Positions 33,942 through 45,491 of a stretch of 64,000 bases of DNA are shown here, in pieces. A program made the translations under genes and the position numbers. Source of the DNA: Coniochaeta sp. PMI_546 (taxonomy: Eukaryota; Ascomycota; Sordariomycetes; Coniochaetales; Coniochaetaceae); assembly GCA_021432605.1 (NCBI GenBank), contig MU271162.1, positions 133,721 to 197,720 of the forward strand. Reading direction: 5' to 3'. The notes under the pieces were generated by a model. It saw only the letters and a program-made list of their open reading frames with translations, had not been told where the DNA came from and did not search any database. How positions within the stretch are numbered: the first letter of the stretch is position 1; every line of letters starts with the position of its first letter.

Positions 33942-35043
33942 ATGCGCTGGCAAACAAGTGCTGTTGGTGTAGCTGCCCTTCTGGGTACTGGTATGCCTCT
34001 CTGGTCTCTCATGTGGCCGAATTTGTTCAGAGACAGTACATGCTAACGAGTTCATTACTTAGCATCTGCGCAAGATCCCGATTCAAAGCAAGTCGTCGAT
34101 GCAGAGACGGGATTCACCTTTGGCCAATATGTCTCCGACCAAGGCATCTCATTCCGCATTGCGATCCCGGATCCGGCACCTGCGACGGGTTCCTATGATG
34201 CCGTCGTTCAGATTGCGGCTCCTATCGCCATCGCCTGGGCTGGGCTTGCCTGGGGCGGTTCCATGACTTACAACCCTTTGACCATTGCCTGGAAGAGTGG
34301 TACGGATGTCGTGTTGAGTTCCAGGTTTGCCTTGTAAGTAGAAGCTCAAAATCCCCTGTGGTAGGTGGTCCCTAACACGGTCCAGCGGCTATTATGTTCC
34401 ACCAGCATACACAGGAGCAAGTTACTCGATTCTGAAGACTGGCACACACGTCAACGCCACACACTGGCAGGTCACGGCCAAATGCACGGGATGCACGCAG
34501 TGGGGTGACGATGACATTGGCGTCACGACCTTGGACCCAACTCAGCAGAATCCGCTGGCCTTCGCTTTCTCGACGGTGCCGCCTGACACGCCATCCAGCA
34601 ACACCTCGTCCTTTGGCATCCACGACAGTATCGGCCATTGGTACCACGACTTTGTGCAAGGCAGCAATCCAGGCTTCACCGCGCTTGTGTCAAAAAACTC
34701 TGAGGGCCCCGGCTCGTCGACAAAGACGACTACTGCTACGGGTGGCAGCACCGGGAAGCCCACTAACACTACCTCAACGCCACCCAAGACGACCACGGCC
34801 ACTTCAAAGACTAGTAGCTTTACCTCGGTGACGGTAACTCCCACGAGCTCTTCATCCACGACCAGTTCCAAGCCGGCGCCGCCACAGCCCACCAAGCCTA
34901 CTGGGCCCCCGAAGCCAAGCTGGCCTCCTAAGCCGACGAAGACCCTGAAACCAACTGCACCTGTCAAACCTCCTCACTCACCACCGTTCCCGTTCCCCGT
35001 GTGGACACCTAAACCAGCCCCTACGGCAAAGCCTTCGCTTTGA
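33942..35043 (+). CDS. Secreted AA8 iron-reductase (cellobiose-dehydrogenase-type cytochrome)
   Basis: Three exons, 33942-33990, 34063-34333 and 34386-35043, give 325 aa with all joins in phase. Residues 1-19 form a signal peptide ending ASAQD. Residues about 20-205 are the b-type cytochrome of cellobiose dehydrogenase. The axial haem ligands are probably Met84 (WGGSMTYNPL) and His186 (FGIHDSIGHW), and Cys140/Cys143 could form a disulphide. There is no flavin dehydrogenase domain. The protein instead ends in a Thr/Ser- then Pro/Lys-rich tail (about 210-325), without a cellulose-binding module or clear GPI signal. Free-standing AA8 proteins are extracellular redox partners that may reduce Fe(III) or feed lytic polysaccharide monooxygenases; the partner here is unknown. 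It converges on a secreted serine hydrolase. Confidence 0.88.
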
Positions 35044-35615
35044 CAGCCATATGGTACATAAAGATGGAAAGATGCACTTGTTGCAGAGAACCTGGTGTAG
35101 CTACGCGTATGAGTGTCTCACGCTAGCACCGACTCGGATAGGACTATATAGAACAAGATGACGAATAAGAGCATTTAATTAGGTTGTTGAGCGCCATTCC
35201 CATCCCTTGGACTATGTGGTAATGTTTCAACCTGCTAGCAAAGTTCAGGGATGCACGAAGCCATTTTTCACCTACAAGCTTATTTAGTAAAGCCTTCCAG
35301 TATCTGGACCGGGCATGACATATAGCACCACGAAGTCAGTGCTCGACGGAATATAGAACTTCGTATTCAACAACCGATGCCGGCATGCACAGCCTTTGTG
35401 CTTCTAAATTGGGTGAATGAAGGAAGATGTCGATTTCCCATGCCTATTTAGTCGCAAATGTTTAAGCCAAGAAGTTACTGGTCACTTTCTGCAGAAAACA
35501 CGCCATGGCTGTTGAAAAATTGACCAGGTAGACATAATGGTAACCTCGTCGATGGCTGGATTATGCATTGCTAGTCCATCCCATCTCAGCAATCTTCAAA
35601 CGCAGCAAGCATTCT
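35044..35615. other. Convergent 3' region
   Basis: About 570 bp between two convergent secreted-protein genes. Nothing recognisable. Confidence 0.5.
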
Positions 35616-37556
35616 TCACGCGCTGAACTGTGATGCGGCGCCGTTAACACGACCAAGGACACCGCTCCTCAAATATGGCACCTCGAATCCCAAGACCTCA
35701 CCTGTCTCAGCGTCCTTCACAAACACGACTCGGTCCATCGGTTCGCTGCCATAATAGAGCCAGTCGGCGAACTGCCAGCTCAGACAGTCATACGCGCTTA
35801 TCCCCTTGCCAGGCAGCTCGGTGTCGACGCTCAGCTGGACGTCAAACCAGATTCTCCACTCCTCTCGTACAATTTCTCGACCATTCGCTGTTCCATTCTT
35901 GGCCTGCAGGTCAGCTGGATACAGACGCGGGCTACCGCTCGACTGGAGTGACGGCAAGAAGACACCCAGAGTGACAGCCCAGACCTCTTGCAGCGCAGCC
36001 AGCATGTCTGTGCCATTGCGGAACATCTCCTTCAGTACTAGCGACGTCTCATCCAGCACTATCGTAGCGTTGAGATCCACCGACCCTGTGTCGGACGTGG
36101 ATTTCCCTGTGAACAAAGCAGCATATCCTAGTTCTATGGCTTCCTCCCTCGCCGCAGCATCCACGGCTGGGACAAGTGTCGCGAGAATTGCGTCGGCCAC
36201 CAACGTCACAGCGTTCGTGTCGCCAGCGGTCAACACGACAAAGCCGACGCCGTACTCGTCCATCACCCCGATGCGGCTGCGATAGCCGTATGCTGCACCG
36301 TCCTTGGCGTAGATAGTAACCGTGTGTCCGCCTGTCCCCGAACTCTCGTCATACGCGGGGAACATAAGACTCGGCGGTGGCCGAAATATCTCCCACGGCA
36401 TCCCAAGGAAGCTGGTGGTGCTGCCGGCAAAACTGCGAGGCTGCAACCACTCTCGCACTTGCGCAGGCGGGCCGCCTAGCACGGTCCGGTTAAGGATGGC
36501 GGCCACGAAGGCGGTGAGATCTGCCAGGGTGGAGACCAGACCACCACCTGGGGCGGCGTCGCCGTAGTCTGAGCCCCAGCTATGGGAGACCGGAGGTATG
36601 ACGGCTAGAGAGTCATTTCCCGGGCTGGGGAAGGTGTTGGGCATGTGTAGGGGGACTGATATGACTTCGTGCAAGAGCTCGGCGTACGATTTTCCAGTGT
36701 GCAACTCCAGTGCGTAAACGAAGAGTGTGAAGGCTATATTGGAGTACACAGGACGAGACATTGGCGGTGCGATAGGGTATAGGGTGTGCATACCCTCGAG
36801 GAATTCTATGTTGGGGTTTTCAGGGTCAGTTGTTGACATCTCTTGGCTACGGGTGGTATGAAGACGGCTCACCGTCTTTACTGCAGCCACTGTTAAGGCC
36901 GATGATCCCGCAATTTGCATAGGCACTGTCGTTTAGGTGAGGATAACCAAGGTACTCAAAGTAGTCCTTAAGGTAGTAATACTCTGAGAAGCCGTCTATG
37001 GTCAAAGTCAGTGTTCGGCATGATCCCTGAACAAGTGATGTAACGTACAGTTGGGTGGTATCCCGGAGAGCTGAGACGATAGGGCGCGAAGTGTGATCGA
37101 GCTCCAGTCTATTAACGATGAGGACGTATTCAAGACGGGGACATACTTGGTGATTGGATCATCGATGTTGACACCACTACGGAGTAGAATGGCATCTGAT
37201 ACAACCTTGGACACCGAACCGATGAGATACTGGGAGTGCTTGTCAATTGCCCGTGTACCATCGACGTTACCAGAGGCTAGATGATGGTATTCCCACGCAG
37301 GCGTAGTATCATCGAGCTGATCGAGGGTGACTACACCGACAGACAGTGACAAATTGCGAATGTCCCAGCCAGACTTGATTTTGCCAGTCACAGCTGCGTC
37401 CAGCGACTCAGTCAGATGTTGGAGAGCGTCTTGAAAGACCCTTGACTTGGCAAGATGGCGTGGCCGGGGCAGAATCGGACCTTGCTGATGACATTCGAGT
37501 GCTGTAGCCAAAGTGCCGGCCATGAGCAAAATGGGGAGCAACAAACAACAGAGCAT
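35616..37556 (-). CDS. Secreted beta-lactamase-like serine hydrolase
   Basis: Three exons, 37556-37049, 36995-36873 and 36805-35616, give 606 aa with phase kept at both introns. It has a signal peptide (1-20, LLLPILLMAGTLATALEC). The penicillin-binding/class C beta-lactamase fold is marked by the SxxK nucleophile motif Ser114-Val-Ser-Lys117 (LIGSVSKVV). A YxN motif at 231-233 (PVYSNIAFTLF) and GTGGHTV in place of KTG are also present. N-glycosylation sequons are common in the C-terminal half. Fungal members hydrolyse esters, amides or D-amino-acid peptides; they are rarely true beta-lactamases. The substrate is unknown. The C-terminal extension of about 200 residues past the catalytic domain is normal for the secreted fungal group. 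Confidence 0.87.
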
Positions 37557-38199
37557 GGTTATCTAGGGTGAGCGTGGCTAAGGAGGTAAACTTGAGATTT
37601 TGGAGAACTGAGAAGCGTATGCGGATTGAGCTTCGACCTCCTTTTATGTGTTGTCGAAGCCATATGTCTCCAGGTCGCCAATGTAGGGACCAGCTAAAAG
37701 CCTACTTAATGATATTGATGAAGCAGGTGGATAAATAGCTATCCGTTTGCATTGCTCCACGCATATGGCCTGAGACCTGCTTATTGCCTCTTTGTCAAAC
37801 CATCGGACGGTATGAGAAGCATGTCCAGGCCAGACCCCGAGGATTAGACGACTCATTGTTGTAAAGCTGATGACCATTACGTAGGTTTACGACGAATGCG
37901 AATATTTCAGTCGATTGTATGGTGGTATTATCGTAGTATATCTGTTGATGGACTCTTGGCCTCGCTCAATGATTGGCAAAGAGGTGAAGCCCCGCTGTAA
38001 ACGATACGAAATACGCGGTTCCAGCCACAATGCTTAACCAAGCATCTCCAAAGCTCAAGGCTGTATGCTTACTTTCGCACCCTTGCTCTGAAACTACTGT
38101 TCTATGGGAGCAGGAACTAAGGATCATAGGGAAGCCCTAGTTGCGAGCTAAACTCATCCAGAAGGAGGCTGGTTTGCCGAGTCTCGAGCAGGACGTTGC
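37557..38199. other. Intergenic region
   Basis: Upstream region of the serine hydrolase, about 640 bp. No gene or repeat recognised. Confidence 0.45.
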
Positions 38200-38935
38200 T
38201 CAGAGTTCGACCATAATAGGCGGGTTCTTGAGCTCGTTCTTAGGACCACCGACCACTGCGGCGTTGACAAAAGATGTGCACTTCCCTGGCTGACGTCTTG
38301 ATGCCCGGACAAGCCAGTTCAACCCGGCCCATGGCCAAGAGCCGCTACCGAGCTACTGTTTCCCTGCAGGCCATCCGATCACCACCTCCTTATATGCCTT
38401 TGTACGGAATCTATTTCCACTTCTCATCCATACGAGGCATGTATATGCCCAAATACGACCAACATGGGCCGCATTCGAGCTATGTGCTCCGCGGAATAGG
38501 CGCACCAAGCTCGGGGAAATTCGCACGATTCCAAATGATGTTTTGGAGGGCCATGGGTCACAAGTATATCCAGAGTGAGATCGCTCAGCCTCTCATTCCA
38601 ATGAGAGTGGCTGTCAGGATGATACTGGAAGGCTAAGATGCCCGTATTGTGGTGTCCATGGACTATCGAAAACAATTATGCAGGAATTGTGGTCCGACTT
38701 CCGGTATGAATAGCGTCCTTAAAAGAGTCGAGAGTCACAGTTGAATCCTCAAAAATATATATGTTGCTCCAGTCCAGGTATGTCTTCATTTCCGTTGGAC
38801 ATGGTGCCGTTGGGAACACCTGTCCAATAATTTATCGTCAAGCAGAACATCGTGGTTTCCAGCATCGAAGATCTCGTAAATATGTGGTTGTGAAGAAAGC
38901 CAACTTATACCGGCCAACTGGCCTCAATTCTTAGA
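38200..38935 (-). pseudogene. Metallophosphoesterase pseudogene (MPPED-like)
   Basis: A decayed calcineurin-like phosphoesterase is readable on the minus strand in separate frames. In order these are ISWLSSQPHIYEIFDAGNHDVLLDD (with the GNHD metal motif, near 38850-38920) and FDSPWTPQYG (near 38650). Then come ILVTHGPPKHHLE and LVVFGHIHASYG (about 38424-38640, with the GHxH motif), then IDSVQR, and FVNAAVVGGPKNELKNPPIM ending in a stop at 38200. The frame changes between SPWTPQYG and AFQYHPD, which are adjacent in living relatives, and stops break the stretch on both sides. No start region is recognisable upstream. The family is a widespread fungal cytosolic metallophosphoesterase of about 280-320 aa. 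It might instead be a multi-intron gene, but the break inside the conserved core has no intron-sized gap, so loss of function is more likely. Confidence 0.82.
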
Positions 38936-39862
38936 GAGCATGGTCCTTAAAGGCATGCTGAAGCAATTGTCGCTGTGTGTTTGACTGTTAACCATTGACT
39001 TTGGCCCCTTCGTACTCTACTGTTCAGCTCAACTGTCTCGGCGCGCCGCCATCAGTCAAGACATGCACTCTTGGATTTTCACTCGAGGCCGATCTAATCT
39101 CGTCCACGCTCCATGTGGTCATTCCATTCACTCGCTGTGGTTTCAGCAAACCTCATCGCATACGTGATAAAGAGAAACGCTGACAAGACACTCAGGAACC
39201 CTCACAATGGGGTGCTGCAGAATGTCATGATAATTACATATCCCGCGAAATCGTGCCGACGAGCACGGTGCGCCGCTGCAACAGATTAAACGTGATGTTG
39301 AGTCAAATACCTTGCTGGCCGCTTTAAAGTATGTTTCTGAGCATGTCGCCCGTATCTCGGTGATCGCTGTTGTAGGAGCGGTCAACACACTGCGCCATAA
39401 GCCACGGATAAGTACGCACGACGTTGATCTTTCCGCTTCGACTTCCAACAACCATGAACGGTTTTGGATGATGCAATGCAGGACGCTCAGTAACGACTCC
39501 CGGTGTCGGGAACGGACTGGCTGAATACCGAAATGCAGATATGAATACCCGGCCGTTACAACAGGACCGGCGACAGCCGCCAGGAAGCGGTATGCCTTTG
39601 CATGGCGATGCGATGCCAGCAAGGAGGGAGCTTCGAGTGGTTGGTACTGTGCAAATGAGAGTTGGCCAATAGCGTCAAAACAACTTTTGTTCCTTGGTTG
39701 ACCGTTCGCGGTATGAGCCCAAACAGATGTCACTCTTGCTGCTCGAGAGGCTTGCAGGCTGAGGTCATATCTGGGACCAACTTATGGACTACCTGGAGAC
39801 CTGAATTACATTCCTGGAATATTTCCATAGCGACTGGACTTACTGCATAGAAGTTCTTGAGA
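38936..39862. other. Intergenic region
   Basis: About 930 bp between two decayed genes. A 196-codon minus-strand ORF (39143-39733) has no recognisable domain and unremarkable composition. I do not support it as a gene. Confidence 0.4.
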
Positions 39863-40510
39863 TCAGGTGAAATGGATGTGAGGCGTCCATATTACGATGT
39901 TCTTCGCTAGGAAATCCGGATCGGCTCGAGGATCGTGCTTCCCTTCCAGAAGCTCGCCTTCCTCAGTAGGAATGACGAACACGTCTGCAAGTGCCAGGGC
40001 TTTCTGAGCCCAGTCAGGAACAGTCTCGTACTGTCGGAGGTTGTCAGGAACATTCCTGGCTTGCTCGGCCTCCTCTGGTGTTAACAGAGCTGGCATGTTC
40101 CTGCTGAGTCCAAGCTTCACTCTCTGGTTGAACGAGCGAGCAAGGAGATAGGTACAGCATGCAAGAAACGTGTACCGCTCTGCGTCAGTGTCTGCCGGAT
40201 CTGGGATATCATGTACGGCCCAGGTTCTCTGCCTCCAGAATGCCTCGAGTGCGTTGCGGTAGCTGATGACTTTGTCGAGGACAATGAATTCATAAAGCCG
40301 ATATAGGGCAAAACGCGGCGAATCTTGGAACACTCCCTGAGACGCGGCGTATCTTCTCGCCAAGATCTTGCGCCAGTAGTGATCTGGGTCTTAAAGGATA
40401 TCACGAGGAGCAAGCGGTGGGAAGACGGGGAAATCATCAGGCTTCGGCGCAGTTTGGTCAGCCCCAGTGTCCGTCGAGACAGAGGCAAACAAGGCTCGAC
40501 AGAACGAGGA
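39863..40510 (-). pseudogene. Decayed or partial hypothetical gene
   Basis: A coherent protein-like reading frame ends at 39863 with WTPHIHFT. It contains RTWAVHDIPDPADTDAERY, FNQRVKLGLSRNMPALLTP and DWAQKALALADVFVIPTEEG, with the look of a conserved soluble protein. Extending it upstream in the same frame gives PKPDDFPVFPPLAPRDIL, then a TAA at 40391-40393, with DPDHYWRKILARRYAASQ on the other side. The text on both sides reads as one continuous protein. There is no good intron around the TAA and no in-frame ATG near the start of the intact part. A CAA-to-TAA change is the simplest explanation. I do not recognise the family. The alternative is a live gene with an unrecognised upstream exon. 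Confidence 0.55.
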
Positions 40511-42283
40511 TGTTGGTAAGCCGACTGAGGAAACCTCTCAGCGATGGCCCGCTTTCGCTGTGGTGGTCGTAAAGGGTAATTCTGGTCAGTATGCTCACGT
40601 GCTGTGCTGGCACTTGCTGGCATTTGTGGCTTGCGGAATGACGTGAAGTTCCAGGGCAAGTCTGGGCAGCCAACAGCCAGCTGAGGGCCAGCCGCGTCAA
40701 TGCGGGTCATCCTATCCTCCGGAGCTCAATTCCTATTTGCTCGCTCGAAACACGATGCGGGGCAGCACCTCGGTCAAGCATGCAAAGCACCTTCTGTTTC
40801 TGGACGAGGCAACAACCTGGAATCTCTTGGCAGAATTTCTGGAATCTCTCTGCTGATGTTTTCTGCGGTGATGTGTCAGTTGTGTGTGCTGTACACCTTA
40901 CACTGGAAAGATGTAGACTACTGTACACGTACCACAGGACTTGCAACATTTTACTAGCATGTCGTTATCGCTGTGCCTGATACTTGTGCGCGATTATACA
41001 CTACATACATTCGTTGTTCTACTTGAGCACCCATGCTCTATCTACTGTGATAGTGGAATGGCCTGTTTCGCCCGCCCGCACTGCTAATCGCTATCAAGAG
41101 ATTATCTAACGCTCCGAAGATATCCGCAGCCATTGTCCACAGCTCGGTGTTGGTTTAAGGTTAGGAGACCCTGTTAGCCCTAGACCCTAGGCTCCAGGCC
41201 TAGAGCCCAGCGGGCCCGGCATGTGCAAAAGAGCCGCGTTCAATGCGAATATTCGTCACCGCCTTCGAAATACGAATTTCTATCTTTCGTGGCCGCGATT
41301 ACTTGAAAAGATGACCAGCCCGCCAGGGTCCCCAGGAGGCGACTTGACCCCAGACTCACTGACAAAAGGACTGACTCGAGAGCTGATAACCGGATGCGAT
41401 CAGCGTCCTACCATAGTAGGGTGGTTTCTGGTCACGCGCGGGGACACCGAAGACCGACAAGGCCAAGCGGCCAACAAACCGTAAAGATTACGCTACCTGA
41501 CGCATCGCTCTGATTCCTTTTGCAGAAACCGACACCGAAGTGAAGGTGCTGCTAACAAATGCCAAGACAACCATGACATCCAAATGATACCGAACACCCA
41601 TGAGCCTGTGCTTCGGCGAGTTACCTAGTGGGTAAGCCAAGCCCGTCGTCAGCCAAGCACTGCAACGGTCTTTCAGGATCCAATCATTGGCGGCCGCCAT
41701 AACATAGAACCTCTTCGAAAAATGATTGCGGCGTTGCCTCTCACTGCCTCTGCAAAGTGATCCCCCCGCGAAGGATGATCGTGTGCCTCACCAATGGACC
41801 AGTGAGTAGCACCGGTCTTCATGTGAGGTCTCTGCTCTCTCCTTCATTGATCTGTTCCTCAAAAACCCATTGTATGCAACAGTTCGGTTTGCTCTCCACC
41901 GCGTTCTACGCGTGTATTTGCGCTGAGATGAGGGAGTCAAGGTGGATAGGTCGATTGCATCTCGGGGCACGATTAGTTTACCAGGGACGTTCCTGGAGGT
42001 TGGTATGGGGAACCGCACCAGTTGTCGGCTCGTCCTGGCAGCCAAGACTTCCAACCATGCGGGAACCAGCCAATTCACCCCCCCGGCTGTTGTTCCACTG
42101 ATAAGACCCTGTGCAACATATTGTGGTCCATTGCTACCCTCCACATCCTCCCTTGTCTACGGCTACCTGCGGTGGATGCGCAAAGGTATATTAACCAGCA
42201 GCACCCCGCCCATGCCACAGCTTTTTGTCGAGTTGTCTCACAGGCCTGAGTGACTACGGACTGGATCAACACCATATCGCACC
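40511..42283. other. Intergenic region upstream of the permease
   Basis: About 1.77 kb. It contains the permease promoter and a short GC-rich patch with repeated CCTAG/AGCCC words near 41160-41220. A 118-codon minus-strand ORF at 41788-42144 has no recognisable domain. Nothing else supported. Confidence 0.4.
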
Positions 42284-44188
42284 ATGAGTGAGGTCAAGCG
42301 CACTTCCTCGTCCAACGAGGGTGGACACGATGTTGAGAAGAGTCAATACTATGTTGGCAACGACTATGATTCATCCGCAGCTACTGGCGCACCGGTGCAT
42401 ATCCGCGGCTTGGAGACCGATCCTCATACCAGGCTACACCGGGGCCTTCGAGCCCGACACATCACCATGATTGCAATCGGAGGAGCCATCGGTACTGGTC
42501 TCATCATCGGCACCGGAAAGGCGCTCGCCCAAGCCGGCCCCGGCTCCATCTTCATGTCCTACACCATTGTCGGTTTCCTGGTCTTCATCGTCATGGCTGC
42601 TCTCGGCGAGATGGCTGCTTGGCTGCCCTTGTCTGCTGGTTTCACTGGTTACGCTTCGAGATTCTGCGATCCCAGCTTGGGATTTGCTCTGGGTTGGACG
42701 TAAGTACTACCATATTTATGCGTGGCTGTCTCACATTGGCCATTGTGGCTCATGCAAAGCTCTCTGGTCATATGAAATCTGGAATATGCTAACGCAACAG
42801 CATCATCATAGTTATTGGTTTAAGTACATCATTGTAACTCCGAATCAGCTTACTGCCGCTGCCCTGGTTATCCAGTATTGGCTCCCGGCAGACAGGGTGA
42901 ATCCGGGAGTCTTCATCGCCATCTTCTTGGTCGTCATCATCTGCATCAACTACTTTGGTGTTCGCTTCTTTGGCGAGTTCGAGTTCTGGCTGTCGAGTTT
43001 CAAGATCATCACAATCGTAGCAGTCATTCTCCTCGCCTTTGTCCTTGCCTGCGGAGGAGGACCAGACCATGATCCAAAAGGCTTCCGCTACTGGCGTGAC
43101 CCTGGGTAAGTCGACATGTGATCTGAGGTCATTTTGGAACATTGCACTAACGAGAACTGCACAGCGCATTCAAGCCTTATATCGTGCAGGGAGCCGCCGG
43201 CAACTTCCTGGGATTCTGGTCGACCATGGTCACGGCGACCTTCGCCTATCTCGGCACTGAGCTCGTCGGTGTGACGGTCGGCGAGGCCCAGAACCCTCGC
43301 AAGGTCATCCCTCGTGCCATCAAGCTCACGTTCTACCGGATCCTGTTCTTCTACGTCCTCTCCGTCTTCTTCATCGGCATGATCGTCCCCTACAACTCCA
43401 AGGATCTCGCGTTCGCCAACAAGGCGCAGGCAGGAGCTAGCGCGTCTCCGTTTGTCGTTGCCATCAAGATTGCTGGTATCAAGGTCCTTCCAGACATTCT
43501 CAATGCCTGCATCCTCGTCTTCGTCTTTTCGGCCTCGAACTCTGACCTTTACATTGCCAGCCGGACCCTGTATGGCCTGGCATCTGACGGCAGCGCTCCA
43601 AAGATCTTCAAGCGCACAGACAAGAGGGGTGTTCCCATCTTTGCCCTGGGCTTCTCGGCTTGTTTTGGTCTGCTTGCATTCATGAATGTCAGCAACGACG
43701 CAAAGACAGTGTTCGGATACTTTGTCAACCTCACCACAATCTTCGGCCTCCTGACCTGGATCTCCATCCTCACGACCCATGTCTGGTTCCTCCGCGCCCG
43801 CAAGGCCCAGGGCATCCCCAACAGCGTGATGCCGTACACTGCTCCCCTCGGTATCTACGGCACGTACTTTGCGCTGGGATTCTGCATCCTCATCGCTCTG
43901 ACGAAGAACTTTGACGTCTTCGTCATTTCCCTCAAGGGATACTTCGACTACGCGACCTTCATTACCTCATACCTGGGCATCCCTATCTACCTCATCCTTA
44001 TCTTCGGGCACAAGATCATCACCAAGAGCAAGGGCATCAAGCCGCTCGAGGCCGATTTTTACACGGGCAAGGACATCATCGACCGCGAGGAGGAGGAGTT
44101 CCTTGCGAGGAAGGCAGCCAAGATGGAAGCATCCGGCGCCAACAATGCTGGCTGGTTTTACAGGCACTTTGTTTCATGGTTGTTTTAA
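42284..44188 (+). CDS. Amino-acid permease (yeast AAT/YAT family)
   Basis: Three exons, 42284-42699, 42812-43105 and 43165-44188, give 577 aa with all joins in phase. After a hydrophilic N-terminus comes the family signature LRARHITMIAIGGAIGTGL at the start of TM1. Then follow GEMAAWLPLSAGFTGYASRF, AFAYLGTELVGVTVGEAQNP (TM6) and SASNSDLYIASRTLYGLA (TM8), so the usual twelve membrane segments are expected. The C-terminus ends in a cytosolic KAAKMEASGANNAGWFYRHF tail. It is a plasma-membrane proton symporter for amino acids of the Gap1/Dip5 class; substrate specificity cannot be read from sequence. Exon 2 is entered at a CATCATAG acceptor rather than the nearby CAACAG, because only the former keeps the frame (TYWFKYI). 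It converges on the sugar transporter. Confidence 0.95.
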
Positions 44189-45491
44189 GCATAGCGGGGA
44201 TAGAGCTGGCGAGTCAATTCAAATTTACGAAGTTTTTTTCTTTCAAGCGTGTCATCAAAGACGATCCTCTCAATCTCCACTCCGTCCTCGTGTCCTTCCC
44301 CCTTATCAATCCGCCATGGCGGTCGGTCTGGAGTGTTGTAACTGTCCGCCATCCCCACCGCTATGACACAACAAAAATGTTTGTTGTGAGAGCCGAAGAA
44401 GATTTTCTCCAAACATGGAGACGAGGCCCGCGGCTAGCTAAGGCTCTAGAATTGCGGTGACTGACTCGCCGCTGCAACTGGGACAATGGGGGGGAAATGA
44501 CTGCATCTGCGCCAGGCTGATAGCGGTGACCACCCCGTCCGACGCTGATCTATCTCAGTAGCACGTCTTGATGCTTAGCTTCAGCTCCCATATCTCAGAT
44601 CTTCAGATTTTGTTTCCAGATAAGTCCAGGTTCGCTCCATGGTGGGCAAGAATTCCATGACGTACGCACGCCACGACGTCAAAAAAAAGCCAGTTGATAG
44701 TTGGACAGGCGCCAAGCGACTATTTTCCGTGGCACGCGAGCTACTACCAATCTCCGCTAAAGTCTCGGCAGGTATTTTGGCAATCTCTTGGCAGTGGTGT
44801 CCTTGGCGCGCCTCCACACCGGCCTAGAGCTTCTAGCCCCTTTTGAGTCGAGCGGCGATGTCCCAAGCGCATGGCAAAACCCCCGCGATGGCAATCTGTG
44901 GAGTTTGTGCAATTGTGTGGTCACTTCTTGAAACTTCGACTGTGGCGTTCGATTGCTGTACTTCGCCATGACAGCCCAGGTGTCGTGTTGTGACGAACGA
45001 TAGAAGTCGCGAGGGCAATGTTGGATGGAAGCGGCGGATACAGTCCCATGGCTTTTGATGCAAGCCTTCCCTGGCTTTGCCCTAAACTCAGGTACCTGGC
45101 GTCCAATTCTCTGCAAAGGAACGATGGGAAGTTTCTGTACACAGCTTGACAAGGACCTTCCCTCCAACGTCCTTCGAGATCGGCTTGTAGTAGCATTCTA
45201 TCTGGACCACTTTGCATCCGCCGATGTCCGCCATAAGCTGCTGTACGCCGGGTTGGAAGAGACCTCAGAACCATATCTGGGCTAAGATACGTAACATTAC
45301 ACCACAGCTCCGTCAAATGCCACAGCGACGCAGATTTAGGGTCATGCTACGAGCTGGCCAATATCATCTGGTGAGACGGTGTAAACTAATCAAGATTGTC
45401 CTACACCATATGAGGGAGGTCTGTGCAAACCAACATGAGCTGAACCCCCCAACTGGCAACCTACAACCTACCAGGTCTTGCAGACACAACC
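44189..45491. other. Convergent intergenic region
   Basis: About 1.3 kb between two transporter 3' ends. Unassignable ORFs occur on both strands (longest 136 codons, minus). Nothing recognisable. Confidence 0.45.

Noticed and set aside
39143-39733. 196-codon minus-strand ORF
   Set aside because: No recognisable motif, no support for splicing, and it sits between two decayed genes.
41788-42144. 118-codon minus-strand ORF before the permease
   Set aside because: No domain; sits in the permease promoter.
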